Shown here: positions 25,387 to 33,981 of the stretch, piece after piece | Layout: each line of letters starts with the position of its first letter | Numbering within the stretch: position 1 is the stretch's first letter | Notes under the pieces: generated by a model | Told to the model about the DNA's origin: nothing | Seen by the model: the letters and a program-made list of their open reading frames with translations, nothing else | Database searches by the model: none | Position numbers and translations under genes: made by a program | Source of the DNA: Arthrobacter sp. C2 | GTDB lineage: Bacteria > Actinomycetota > Actinomycetes > Actinomycetales > Micrococcaceae | Assembly: GCA_024207135.1 (NCBI GenBank) | Contig: CP042428.1 | Span: forward strand, 2,542,001 to 2,606,000 | Length of the DNA: 64,000 nt | Direction: 5' to 3'

Positions 25387-27019
25387 CCCGGAAACCACCT
25401 CCACCATCGAGCTGCCCGAGGGCGTCGTGGCCAACAACGCCGGCCTGGACGTGATGACGGTGCTGCGCAACTACGGCATCGACACCGTCTTCGGGATCCC
25501 CGGAACCCACAACCTCGAGTTCTACCGCCATCTGGCCCCGCTGGGCATCCGCCCGGTGACCAACCGCCACGAGCAGGGCGCCGGCTACGGCGCAGACGGC
25601 TGGGCCCAGCAAACCGGCCTGCCCGGCGTTGTCATCACCACCTCGGGGCCCGGCCTGCTCAACGCACTCTCCGCGGCGGGCACGGCCTACTGCGAGTCCC
25701 GCCCGCTGGTCATCCTCTCCCCCGGTGTGCCGGTGGGCGAGGAATTCGCGGACATCGGTTCGCTGCACGAGACCAAGGACGCCACCGGCGCCGTGGGCGC
25801 CATCGTCGAGTGGTCCCGCCGCGTGGCCTCCGGCACCGAGGCGGTCCAGGCGATCCACGACGCCTTCGAACTGTTCCGCTACTCCCGTCCGCGCCCGATC
25901 CACATCGAGATCCCGCTGAACATCCTCGAGGGCCCCTCGGACGCGCCTTTGCAGCTGCTTGAAGCGGTGGCGAAACGTGCCCCGCAGCAGGCAGACGCTG
26001 CTGCGCTCGCAAAGGCGGCCGAGGCGCTGCGCACCGCCACCAACCCGGTCATCCTGGCCGGCGGCGGTTCGCTGCGTGCCGGCGCCGATGTGTTGGCGCT
26101 TGCCGAGAAGCTGGCCGCCCCGGTGGTGACCACGCTGAACGGCAAGGGCGCGATCCCCGAATCGCATCCGCTGTCCCTGGGCTCGGACATCCGCCTGGAT
26201 GTTGCGCAGAAGTTCTGCGAGGACGCCGACGTGCTGCTGGTGCTCGGTTCCAAGGTGGGAGATGCCGAGCTTTGGTTCAATAGGTTGAACCCCTCGGGCA
26301 CCGTGGTGCGCGTGGACATCCTGGACACCCAGCTGAACAAGAACCTCGCCGCGGACATCGGCCTGGTGGGAGACTCCGCGGCCATCGTGCCGCAGCTGCT
26401 CGAAGCCCTGTCCGAACACCAGGCACCGGCGGCTCCGCGGCTGGAAGCCCTGCGCTCAACGATGCGCGCCGATGCCAGGGCCCTGTCCCCCGCATTCGCC
26501 GCACTGGCAGAACAGGTTGCCTCCGCGGTCCCGGCCAACACCATCATCGGCGGGGACTCCTCCCAGGCCACCTACCTGGGCACGGCAAGCTTCATCCCGC
26601 AGGATGCGCCGCACTCGCTGCTCTACACCCCCGCCTACGCGACGCTCGGTTACGGCCTGCCCGCATCCATCGGGGCGCGCATCGGCGCACCGGAGCGCCC
26701 GGTGGTCTGCGTGATCGGCGACGGCGCCCTGATGTTCGCCGTCCAGGAACTGGTCACGGCCGTGGAACAGCGCCTGGATCTCGTGGTGGTCTGCGCGGAC
26801 AACGGCGGCTACGGCGAGATCAAGCAGAACGAGCTGGACCGCGGCATCACGCCCGTCGGTGTGGACCTGGTGCAGCCCGATTGGGCGGCGCTTGCCACCG
26901 CGTTCGGCGGCACCGGCACCAGGATCGCCGACGCCGCAGAGCTGGCCCCGGCCATCCGCACGGCGCTGGCCAACGGCGGTGTGCAGCTCATCCACGTGCC
27001 GATGGCGCTGTTCAGCTAA
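25379..27019 (+). CDS. Thiamine-diphosphate-dependent enzyme (acetolactate synthase / 2-oxoacid decarboxylase-like)
   Basis: 546 residues in the POX/ALS order. The Pyr domain (about 20-185) has the catalytic Glu65 in NRHEQGAGYGADG. A central FAD/Rossmann-like domain spans about 210-345. The PP domain has the ThDP motif beginning GDGALMFAVQEL and ending near ADNGGYGEIKQ. The closest functional relatives I recall are 2-oxoacid decarboxylases such as 5-guanidino-2-oxopentanoate decarboxylase. GGAAAAGGAACTCGAAC precedes the ATG. Neighbours suggest it decarboxylates or condenses a 2-oxoacid produced after amide hydrolysis (inference). Confidence 0.87.
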   Translation: MSNPETTSTIELPEGVVANNAGLDVMTVLRNYGIDTVFGIPGTHNLEFYRHLAPLGIRPVTNRHEQGAGYGADGWAQQTGLPGVVITTSGPGLLNALSAAGTAYCESRPLVILSPGVPVGEEFADIGSLHETKDATGAVGAIVEWSRRVASGTEAVQAIHDAFELFRYSRPRPIHIEIPLNILEGPSDAPLQLLEAVAKRAPQQADAAALAKAAEALRTATNPVILAGGGSLRAGADVLALAEKLAAPVVTTLNGKGAIPESHPLSLGSDIRLDVAQKFCEDADVLLVLGSKVGDAELWFNRLNPSGTVVRVDILDTQLNKNLAADIGLVGDSAAIVPQLLEALSEHQAPAAPRLEALRSTMRADARALSPAFAALAEQVASAVPANTIIGGDSSQATYLGTASFIPQDAPHSLLYTPAYATLGYGLPASIGARIGAPERPVVCVIGDGALMFAVQELVTAVEQRLDLVVVCADNGGYGEIKQNELDRGITPVGVDLVQPDWAALATAFGGTGTRIADAAELAPAIRTALANGGVQLIHVPMALFS

Positions 27020-27121
27020 ACGACACCAACCGAAGTGCGGTTGCGGAAAGGATCCTTCCTTCCCGCAGCCCCACCGTCATATGCGCCGCCATTCCCTTTT
27101 CCCCAAACCAGGAGCCACCCC

Positions 27122-28096
27122 TTGCCAGCCACGCCCCGCGTCCTGATCACCGACGCATCCGACCTGGACCACACCATTGCCCTGGACCTGCTGGCGAAAG
27201 CCGGAGTCGAGGCCTCGTACCTGGATTCCCGCGACCGCGAACAGATCCTGGCCGCGGCGAAAAATTGCACCGGACTCATCCTGGGTTACGCCATCCTGGA
27301 TGCCGCGATGATTGCCGAGCTGCCGGAGTTGAAGGTCGTCGCCACCATGTCTGCCGGCTTCGACATGGTCGATGTCCGGGCCGCGGCAGACGCCGGAATC
27401 ACGGTGTGCACGGTGCCCTCCGCCGCCACCCGGGACGTGGCAACCCACGCCTTCGCCGGAATGCTCGCGCTGATCCGGCAACTGCCGCGTTCGCAGGCGC
27501 TCACGTTCTCCGGCGACTGGACCGGCACCGGGCTCCCGGTTCCGCCGCGACCAAGCAACCTGACCCTGGGGCTTGTCGGCTTCGGGCGGATCGCCCAACA
27601 TCTGGCCATGATTGCTACCCCGGTCTTCAAGGAAGTCATCGCCTACGACCCCTTCACCCCGGTGGAGTTCTGGCCCGCCTCGGTGCGCCGGGTCGGGCTG
27701 GACGAGGTGCTGGCCGGAGCCAATGTGCTGAGCCTGCACACTCCGCTGACCCCGGAAACCGAAAACCTGATCGATGCCGCGGCCATCGAATCGATGCAGC
27801 CCGGCTCTTACCTGGTGAATGTGTCCCGTGGCGGGCTGATCGACGAGACCGCGCTGCTCGCTGCCTTGGATTCGGGGCAACTGTCCGGGGCCATGCTGGA
27901 TGTGCTGGCCGAGGAGCCCGCGCCGGCGGACCATCCGCTGGTGAACCACCCCTCCGCGATCGTCACCCCGCACACCGCCTACCGGTCCGACGCATCGCTG
28001 CGCGAGTATATCGCCCTGCCGGCACTCAACGTCATTGCAGTCCTCCAGGGCGCCGAACCGGAAACGCCGCTGCTGGTCCCCTCCCCCGCACGCTAG
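27122..28096 (+). CDS. D-isomer-specific 2-hydroxyacid dehydrogenase
   Basis: A 324-residue NAD(P)-dependent 2-hydroxyacid dehydrogenase. The substrate-domain motif SAGFDMVDVRAAADAGI, the nucleotide motif LGLVGFGRIAQHLA, the catalytic Arg in NVSRGGLIDETALLAAL, the Glu in DVLAEEPAP and the His in VTPHTAYRSD are present. The start is the TTG at 27122, with CAGGAG seven bases before it. It is the fourth gene of the transporter/amidohydrolase/ThDP operon and may reduce a 2-oxoacid or oxidise the imported hydroxyacid. Confidence 0.88.
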   Translation: MPATPRVLITDASDLDHTIALDLLAKAGVEASYLDSRDREQILAAAKNCTGLILGYAILDAAMIAELPELKVVATMSAGFDMVDVRAAADAGITVCTVPSAATRDVATHAFAGMLALIRQLPRSQALTFSGDWTGTGLPVPPRPSNLTLGLVGFGRIAQHLAMIATPVFKEVIAYDPFTPVEFWPASVRRVGLDEVLAGANVLSLHTPLTPETENLIDAAAIESMQPGSYLVNVSRGGLIDETALLAALDSGQLSGAMLDVLAEEPAPADHPLVNHPSAIVTPHTAYRSDASLREYIALPALNVIAVLQGAEPETPLLVPSPAR

Positions 28097-28184
28097 GCAG
28101 ACTCACACCCGGATGGCCTTGCGCTGTGGATCGGCTGACGCAAGGCTGGAAGGGATACAACACCGACTGCGGCAGGGAAGAACC

Positions 28185-28631
28185 ATGTTGAAACTCGAAG
28201 ACCTGAACCTGGAGGAAATCGCCTGGGCCATGCAGAACGACCGCTCCATGGGCCACGAGTACTACCTCAACCTGGAATCCGGGGAAGTCGTCGTGCCGGG
28301 GCTCGACGAAGACCTCAGCGAGGATCAAATCGAGGAGGGCAACTACGCCTATGTCGATCCCCTAGAATCCTATGAGTCCTACCGGCACATGGAGGACTTC
28401 ACCGTGGGCCTTCCCGAGGGCGGGGCACGGGTGAAACTGGAGCAGGCGCTCATCCGCAGCAAGCCGTTCCGGCATTTCAGGGACGTGCTGGAAGACTTCC
28501 CGGCCGAACGCGAGGCCTGGTACACATTCAAGAACGACGCGATGAACAAGGTCGTGGTCGAATGGCTGGTCGGTATCAAGGCCATTGAGGATCCCGACCC
28601 TCACGGCATCTCCAGGACGGACACGGAATAA
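28185..28631 (+). CDS. UPF0158 family protein
   Basis: A 148-residue acidic soluble protein of unknown function. The pattern NLEEIAWAMQNDRSMGHEYY, LESYESYRHMEDFTV and IRSKPFRHFRDVLEDFPAER plus a C-terminal VVEWL matches the UPF0158 family as I recall it. Start at the ATG 28185 with AGGGAAG upstream. It lies 88 bases after the hydroxyacid dehydrogenase and ends 3 bases before the convergent amidase gene, with no terminator between. It may be a bystander. Confidence 0.75.
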   Translation: MLKLEDLNLEEIAWAMQNDRSMGHEYYLNLESGEVVVPGLDEDLSEDQIEEGNYAYVDPLESYESYRHMEDFTVGLPEGGARVKLEQALIRSKPFRHFRDVLEDFPAEREAWYTFKNDAMNKVVVEWLVGIKAIEDPDPHGISRTDTE

Positions 28632-28634
28632 GGC

Positions 28635-30095
28635 CTACCCCAGGAGCGGGAACCCCGGTCCCGGCACGAGGGACTCCACCGCCGCTGCGACGCGGAAGAC
28701 CATGGCCTCGTCAAAGGGGTGTCCCACGACCTGCACTCCGGTAGGCACCGAGTCGGTGGACAGCCCGCTGGGAATCGACATGACCGGGCAGCGGTTGGCG
28801 ACATTGAACGGGCTGGTCAGGTGCGCCTCCCAATAGTGGCCCAAGTGCCCTTCGGAGGTCTCGATCCCGTCCAGGTAGTCCCCGTCAGCGGCCAGCGAGG
28901 CCACCGCCGAGGTCGGGCACAATAGAGCATCCAGCCCCGCCATCGCCGCGGCGAGCTCGGCCTGGAGCGCATGGTCCATGGCCAGGGATTCCACCAGTGT
29001 GTGCCGGCTTGCGGCGGCGGCTGCGTCCTTGATGAACCGGGCCGTGTAGGCCGCCAGCTCGGACTCGGTGCCTGCGGTCTCCGCGGCCATGGCCGGGCCC
29101 AGGATGTGCCCGAAGTGGGCGAAGGTTGTTTCGGTGATCCGCGCCGTGGTCCAAGGCAAGTCAACCGGCACGACCACGGCTCCCGCGGCTTCCAGTGCCC
29201 GGGCCACCTTGAGGGTGTTTTCGACGATCTCCGGGGCCACAGGGTAGTTGCCCAGCGTGAGCGACAGCCCGATGCGCAGCCCTGTCACGTCCCGGCCGCC
29301 AAGCGGGTTGCTGCCGTTTTCACCCCAGGAGCCGTGATCCGAGCGGTGGCGTCCTGACATGACGCCGGCCAGCAGCGCGGTGTCTGCAACGGTGCGTCCC
29401 ATCGGCCCGTCGCCGCGGTACCAGTCTGCGGCCAGCGCCCCGGCCCCCGGGATCCGGCCATAGGGTGCCTTGTAGCCCACGGTTCCGGTGAACCCGGCCG
29501 GGATGCGGGTGGACCCGGCAATGTCCGAGGCGGTGGCCAGCGTGGTGAACCCCGCGGCCAGGGCGGCCCCGGAACCGCCGGAGGATCCGCCGGGCGAGGC
29601 CTGGGTGTTCCACGGGTTCCGGGTGATGCCCCACATGGGTGAATGCGTGGTGGTCGCACAGCTGAATTCGGGGCTCGTGGTGCGGGCGTGGATGATGCCG
29701 CCCGCGGTCTTCAGCCGTTCCACCACGGGGTGGTCCACCGGGGCAACGCGTCCGCGGTGGGCCGCCAGTCCCTGCTCGAGCTTCAGCCCGGCGATCCCGT
29801 GCTTTTCCTTGGTGGCCACGCTCAGCCCGAGCAACGCCGGGACCTCGCCACCCTCACGCGCCAGGCGCGCATACTCATCCGCCGCGACATGTGCCTGCGC
29901 GCGGGCGGAGTCGAAGAGCGTCTCGGTGAAGGCGTTGATACCGGTCTCCCGGTCCCCGTTGCGCGACTCGATCCGCTGGATCTGGGCCTCGAGGACTTCC
30001 ACGGGCGAAATTTCCAGGGACCGGAACAAGGCCAGCGCATCGGTTGCTGGCAGCAGCGCCAGCGAGTCCACGACGGTGGCTGCGCCCGGCCTCAC
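28635..30095 (-). CDS. Amidase (amidase-signature family)
   Basis: A 486-residue amidase-signature enzyme with the Ser-cisSer-Lys triad: Lys96 in SVATKEKHGI, the cis-Ser in SPGGSSGGSGAALAAG (171-172), and the nucleophile Ser195 in DIAGSTRIPAGFTGTVGYK. Start is the GTG at 30095, overlapping the upstream hydrolase stop by 4 bases (GTGA) with GAAGGCGGG before it, so translation is coupled. It hydrolyses a carboxamide to acid and ammonia. With the M20 hydrolase and transporter it forms a nitrogen-scavenging unit. Confidence 0.9.
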   Translation of the reverse strand: MRPGAATVVDSLALLPATDALALFRSLEISPVEVLEAQIQRIESRNGDRETGINAFTETLFDSARAQAHVAADEYARLAREGGEVPALLGLSVATKEKHGIAGLKLEQGLAAHRGRVAPVDHPVVERLKTAGGIIHARTTSPEFSCATTTHSPMWGITRNPWNTQASPGGSSGGSGAALAAGFTTLATASDIAGSTRIPAGFTGTVGYKAPYGRIPGAGALAADWYRGDGPMGRTVADTALLAGVMSGRHRSDHGSWGENGSNPLGGRDVTGLRIGLSLTLGNYPVAPEIVENTLKVARALEAAGAVVVPVDLPWTTARITETTFAHFGHILGPAMAAETAGTESELAAYTARFIKDAAAAASRHTLVESLAMDHALQAELAAAMAGLDALLCPTSAVASLAADGDYLDGIETSEGHLGHYWEAHLTSPFNVANRCPVMSIPSGLSTDSVPTGVQVVGHPFDEAMVFRVAAAVESLVPGPGFPLLG

Positions 30096-31369
30096 GCGGC
30101 ACCCGCCTTCGAGAGCTCGGACTCGGCCCGGTCGCTGGGGGCCAGCGCCCCGCTGACCATCTCCCGGGCCACCGCTTCGAGTGCCTTCACCCCGGCCACC
30201 ATGTCGGCATCGGTGGTGAACTCGCGTTCGCAGTGGCTGACCCCGTCCACCGAGGGAATGAACATCATCACGGTGGGGACGATGCGGTTCATGGCCACCG
30301 AGTCGTGCCCGGCCATGGTGCGGATCCGGCGCACCGAGAGCCCCAGGTTCGCGGCGACCTTCTCGGTCAGTTCCAGCCCGGCCTCGGGGTAGTGCTGGAT
30401 CCCGCGGACGTCGAAGTCGTTGACGTTGATGCGGATGTCGTGGTCCTTGGCAATCTGCGCAATGTCGGCCAGCAAGGAAGCCCGGGCCTCGGCGACGATG
30501 TCCGGGCTTGCCGAGCGCAGGTCGGCGACCAGGTGCACGCGGCGGGCCACCACGATCGGGGAGTTCGGCTCCAGGGTCAGCTGCCCGACCGATGACACCA
30601 GGGCCTCCTCGGAGAACTTCTGCGTGACGTCGTGGACCAGCAGCACGACCTTGGAGGCCGCCACCAACGCGTCGTGTCGATCCGCCATGGCGGTTGCACC
30701 GGTGTGCGACTGTTCGCCGAGCACCTCGATGTCCAGCTTCTGGGTGTGCCAGGAATAGTCGACGGCGCCCAGGGTGATGCCCTCGCGCTCCAGGATCCGG
30801 CCCTGCTCGATGTGGATCTCCGCGTAGCCGGCAAGTTCCGGGCGTTCGTCGCTGCCCAGGTAGCCGATGGCTTCCAGCGCCTGCGCGACGGTGGTGCCGG
30901 CCAGGTCCTTGACCGCCAGCATCTTGTCCTGGTCCATGAGCCCGGCGAAGACCGAGGAACCCATGATGGAGGGGGCGAAGCGCCCGCCTTCCTCGTTGAA
31001 CCAGTTGACCACGGCCAGGTTGAACACCGGGGTCGTGCCGGTGGCGGCCAGGGATCCTGCCACGCGTTCGGCGGCGTGCAGGCCCGCCAGCACCCCGTAG
31101 GCCCCGTCGAAGCGCCCGCCCAGCGGCTGGGAATCCAGGTGGGATCCGAGCAGGATGTACGGGGCGCCGGGGACAAGCTCGATCAGCGCGAACATGTTCC
31201 CGATCCCGTCGACGCGCACCTCCCAGTTCCGTTCCCCGGCAAAGGCGGCAAACCAGTCCCGGGTGGCTTTGTCCGCCGCGGTGGCGGCCTGGCGCTCGAC
31301 GCCGTTGTTCTCGGTGGCACCGATTCCGGCGACGTGGTGGAAATCGGTGAGGAATGTTGCATCTCTCAT
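30092..31369 (-). CDS. M20 amidohydrolase, N-carbamoyl amino acid / allantoate amidohydrolase type
   Basis: A 425-residue member of the hydantoinase/carbamoylase group. Metal-binding motifs are GSHLDSQPLGGRFDGAYGVLAG (His, Asp), NEEGGRFAPSIMGS (Glu-Glu), IEQGRILE and the late MAGHDSVAMNRIVPTVMMFIPS (His). The dimerisation domain carries GEQSHTGATAM. Start is the ATG at 31369; the longer open frame to 31753 overlaps the transporter gene. Members cleave N-carbamoyl groups or allantoate, releasing ammonia and CO2. Between transporter and amidase, so substrate import followed by two amide/ureide hydrolyses is likely. Confidence 0.88.
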   Translation of the reverse strand: MRDATFLTDFHHVAGIGATENNGVERQAATAADKATRDWFAAFAGERNWEVRVDGIGNMFALIELVPGAPYILLGSHLDSQPLGGRFDGAYGVLAGLHAAERVAGSLAATGTTPVFNLAVVNWFNEEGGRFAPSIMGSSVFAGLMDQDKMLAVKDLAGTTVAQALEAIGYLGSDERPELAGYAEIHIEQGRILEREGITLGAVDYSWHTQKLDIEVLGEQSHTGATAMADRHDALVAASKVVLLVHDVTQKFSEEALVSSVGQLTLEPNSPIVVARRVHLVADLRSASPDIVAEARASLLADIAQIAKDHDIRINVNDFDVRGIQHYPEAGLELTEKVAANLGLSVRRIRTMAGHDSVAMNRIVPTVMMFIPSVDGVSHCEREFTTDADMVAGVKALEAVAREMVSGALAPSDRAESELSKAGAA

Positions 31370-31425
31370 GGGGTGGGTGCTCCTTGCGGTGGGTCTGTGG
31401 TTCGCGTGGGGTGTCGAGAAGTGCG

Positions 31426-32757
31426 TCAGCCGACGCGGTGGTGGGTCTCCGGGACCTTGGTCAGCGTCAGCAGCAGGAACACGATGACGGCGGCGGCAGC
31501 CATGTAGTAGCCCGGCGCCGCGTTCAGCCCGGTCTGGGAGACCAGGAAGGTTCCGACGAAGGGTGCCGATCCACCGAAGATTGCGTAACCGACGTTGTAG
31601 CTGATGGCGGCGGAGGTGAAGCGCGTGCGGGTGGTGAAGATTTCCACGAAGAAGGTGTAGCAGCCGCCTCCGTAGATGCACATCGGGACCACGAAGAGCA
31701 GCTGTCCGGCGATGGCCAGCGGCAGCGAGCCGGAGGTGACCAGCATGAAGCACGGGATGGACAGCAGGGCCAGCGCCGCGGAGCCGGCGATCAGCATCGG
31801 CTTGCGGCCCACCTTGTCACCGATGATTCCGCCGATGGGCAGCAGGATCGCATAGAGCAGCATGGCCGTGGCGTTGGCCAGCAGCGATTGGTCGCGGCTC
31901 AGGTTTCCGGTGACCTGGACGTAGGACACGAAATAGCCGGAGAGGAAGTAGAAGCCCATGGCGGTCAGGCCCATGACGAAGATGACCTGCAGCATGCGGA
32001 CCTTGTTTTCCGCGAAGGCCTCGCGCAACGGGCTGTATTCCTTGGTCGATTCCTTGGCCAGCACGGCCTTGAACGCCTCGGATTCCTCGGTCTTGGAGCG
32101 GATCCACAGGCCGAAGAAGGCCATGGGCAGGGCCAGCAGGAAGGGGATGCGCCAGCCCCAGGACATGAATGATTCGGAGGACATGGAGCTGGAGAGCACC
32201 AGGATCAGCGTGCCGCCGAAGACCGAGGGAAGGGCGGTGGCGGCCAGGGTGATGTTCAGCCAGAAGCCGCGCCGATTGATCGGGGCGTGTTCGAAGACGA
32301 AGGCCGGGGCCCCGACGGATTCGCCACCGGCGGAGAAACCCTGCACCATGCGGCAGAGCACCAGCAACACCGGGGCTGCGGCGCCGATGGCCGCGTGGGT
32401 GGGCAGCAGGCCGATCGTCGCGGTGGCCGCGCCGATGGAAAGCAGCGTGATGAACAGGACCTTGCGGCGCCCGATCTTGTCCCCCAGGGCCCCGAAGAAC
32501 AGCCCGCCCAAAGGGCGGACCAGGAAGGCCACGCCGAAGGTCGCGAAGGTGGCCAGGAGCCCGGCCAGGGCACTGGTGCCAGGGAAGAAGAGTTGGGAGA
32601 GGACAACTGCGGACAGCCCGTAGAGCGTGAAGTCGTAGAACTCGATGAACTGCCCGATGCTGCCGCCGGCGAGCACTCGCTTCTGCATCCCGCTGGCGGC
32701 CTTGCGGTCCTGTTTCGTTCCTGTCTGCGGTAACTGGGATTTAATCTCGGTCTTCAT
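31426..32757 (-). CDS. MHS-family major facilitator transporter
   Basis: A 443-residue, 12-TM symporter of the MHS group. Motifs are GGSIGQFIEFYDFTLYGLSA, GALGDKIGRRKVLF, GFSAGGESVGAPAFVFEHAP and GDKVGRKPMLIAG. The ATG at 32757 has AGGAG six bases upstream. It is followed on the same strand by the M20 hydrolase and amidase and preceded by the LysR gene, with 148 bases of A/T-rich promoter between. Confidence 0.9.
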   Translation of the reverse strand: MKTEIKSQLPQTGTKQDRKAASGMQKRVLAGGSIGQFIEFYDFTLYGLSAVVLSQLFFPGTSALAGLLATFATFGVAFLVRPLGGLFFGALGDKIGRRKVLFITLLSIGAATATIGLLPTHAAIGAAAPVLLVLCRMVQGFSAGGESVGAPAFVFEHAPINRRGFWLNITLAATALPSVFGGTLILVLSSSMSSESFMSWGWRIPFLLALPMAFFGLWIRSKTEESEAFKAVLAKESTKEYSPLREAFAENKVRMLQVIFVMGLTAMGFYFLSGYFVSYVQVTGNLSRDQSLLANATAMLLYAILLPIGGIIGDKVGRKPMLIAGSAALALLSIPCFMLVTSGSLPLAIAGQLLFVVPMCIYGGGCYTFFVEIFTTRTRFTSAAISYNVGYAIFGGSAPFVGTFLVSQTGLNAAPGYYMAAAAVIVFLLLTLTKVPETHHRVG

Positions 32758-32905
32758 CGATGCTCCTGAATGTGCGGTCCGTTCGACCCGTTGGCTCAAA
32801 CGGCGGCTTTTGATGTTTACCCTGGAACCATTGTGGTGACCGCAGTCACACGGGTCTAACGGATTATTTCGGTTGAACCCATCGAGTGAATCGATTGGAA
32901 CTCGG

Positions 32906-33838
32906 TCAGGCGGAGGTCGATTGATCGGAGGCAGACCCGTAGAGTCCGATGCAGACCTGCTCGAATGCCAGCGACTTGCGTGTCGGCTTGGCGCCAATGG
33001 GTCGCACCAGCGACATCTCGATCGGCGGGAGGTCCTCGATAATATCCAGCGGCACCACCGAACCGCCGGCATAGGTCAGGTCACTGCTCAGCCGCTGGTT
33101 CAACAGCGAATACCCGTGGCCGCGGGCCACATAGGAGCGCACCGTCTCGTAGCCGGAGACGACGTGCCGGATGGAGGGATGGACCCCGAGCCGGCTGAAC
33201 ATGTCCAGATAGTATTCCCTGGTGTGTTTTGCATCCAGCAAGATCAGCGGTTCGTCGGCGAAGTCCCGCAGGCTGACCGGCGTATTCGGTGTGGCAGCCC
33301 GCGGGTGGTCGGCCGGGACCAAGACGTGCGGTGGAATCCGTTCCAGGACCCGCCGGTCAAACTCGGCCCCGATTCCCTGGTCGTACATGAGTGCCAGCTC
33401 GCAGACCCCGTCGAGCAGCGCCTGGCGCAGCGACTCCTGGTCCCCCTCGTGGAAGCTGACCTTCACGTGGGGATGCGCCGCCTCGAACGCCTGCAGGATC
33501 ACCGGGGCCTTGAACGGCGCCAATGGCGAGTACATGCCCACCACCAGCTCCCCGGCGAGCGCCTCGCCTTCGTCCAGGACCGCTTGATAGAGCAGGTCGG
33601 CCTCCTCCAGGAAGGCCTGGGACCCCAGCAGCAGGCGCTTGCCCGACGGGGTCAGCCGCAGCCCTTTGCTGGAGAGTCGCGTGAACAAGGAAGCCCCGAA
33701 TTCCTCTTCGAGCCTTGCGATGGCCGAGGAAAGTGTTGACTGGGTGACGTTCAATTCGGCCGCCGCTGCTGTCATGTTCTCCAGCCGGGCCACCGCTCCG
33801 AAGTAGCGCAGCTGCACCAGCGTGAAGGATTTGCTCAT
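32906..33838 (-). CDS. LysR-family transcriptional regulator
   Basis: A 310-residue LTTR. The N-terminal HTH (about 5-62) contains LRYFGAVARLENMTAAAAEL and NVTQSTLSSAIARLEEEFG. The effector domain follows from about 90. I place the start at the ATG at 33838 (MSKSFTLVQL). It is the first gene of the minus-strand transporter / hydrolase / amidase unit and the likely regulator. It is divergent from the 830-residue membrane protein gene. Confidence 0.9.
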   Translation of the reverse strand: MSKSFTLVQLRYFGAVARLENMTAAAAELNVTQSTLSSAIARLEEEFGASLFTRLSSKGLRLTPSGKRLLLGSQAFLEEADLLYQAVLDEGEALAGELVVGMYSPLAPFKAPVILQAFEAAHPHVKVSFHEGDQESLRQALLDGVCELALMYDQGIGAEFDRRVLERIPPHVLVPADHPRAATPNTPVSLRDFADEPLILLDAKHTREYYLDMFSRLGVHPSIRHVVSGYETVRSYVARGHGYSLLNQRLSSDLTYAGGSVVPLDIIEDLPPIEMSLVRPIGAKPTRKSLAFEQVCIGLYGSASDQSTSA

Positions 33839-33854
33839 GACTGCATTATGGTCC

Positions 33855-33868
33855 TGCAGGGCGCCCTG
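33855..33868. promoter_or_regulatory. 14-bp palindrome in the LysR / membrane-protein divergent region
   Basis: GCAGGGCGCCCTGC is a perfect palindrome 17 bases upstream of the LysR start. A wider inverted repeat GCCGCCGG ... CCGGCGGC surrounds the following 45 bases. It may be a regulator site. The 143-bp region must hold promoters for both directions. Confidence 0.4.
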
Positions 33869-33981
33869 CCGCCGGCAAGCTACCGGGAGGCGGGCAATAT
33901 TACACAGGAACCACACAAACCGGCGGCAGCCGATGCGGCCTCGGGACACTGTTAGTCAATAGACGTTAGAATCAGGTCGAT

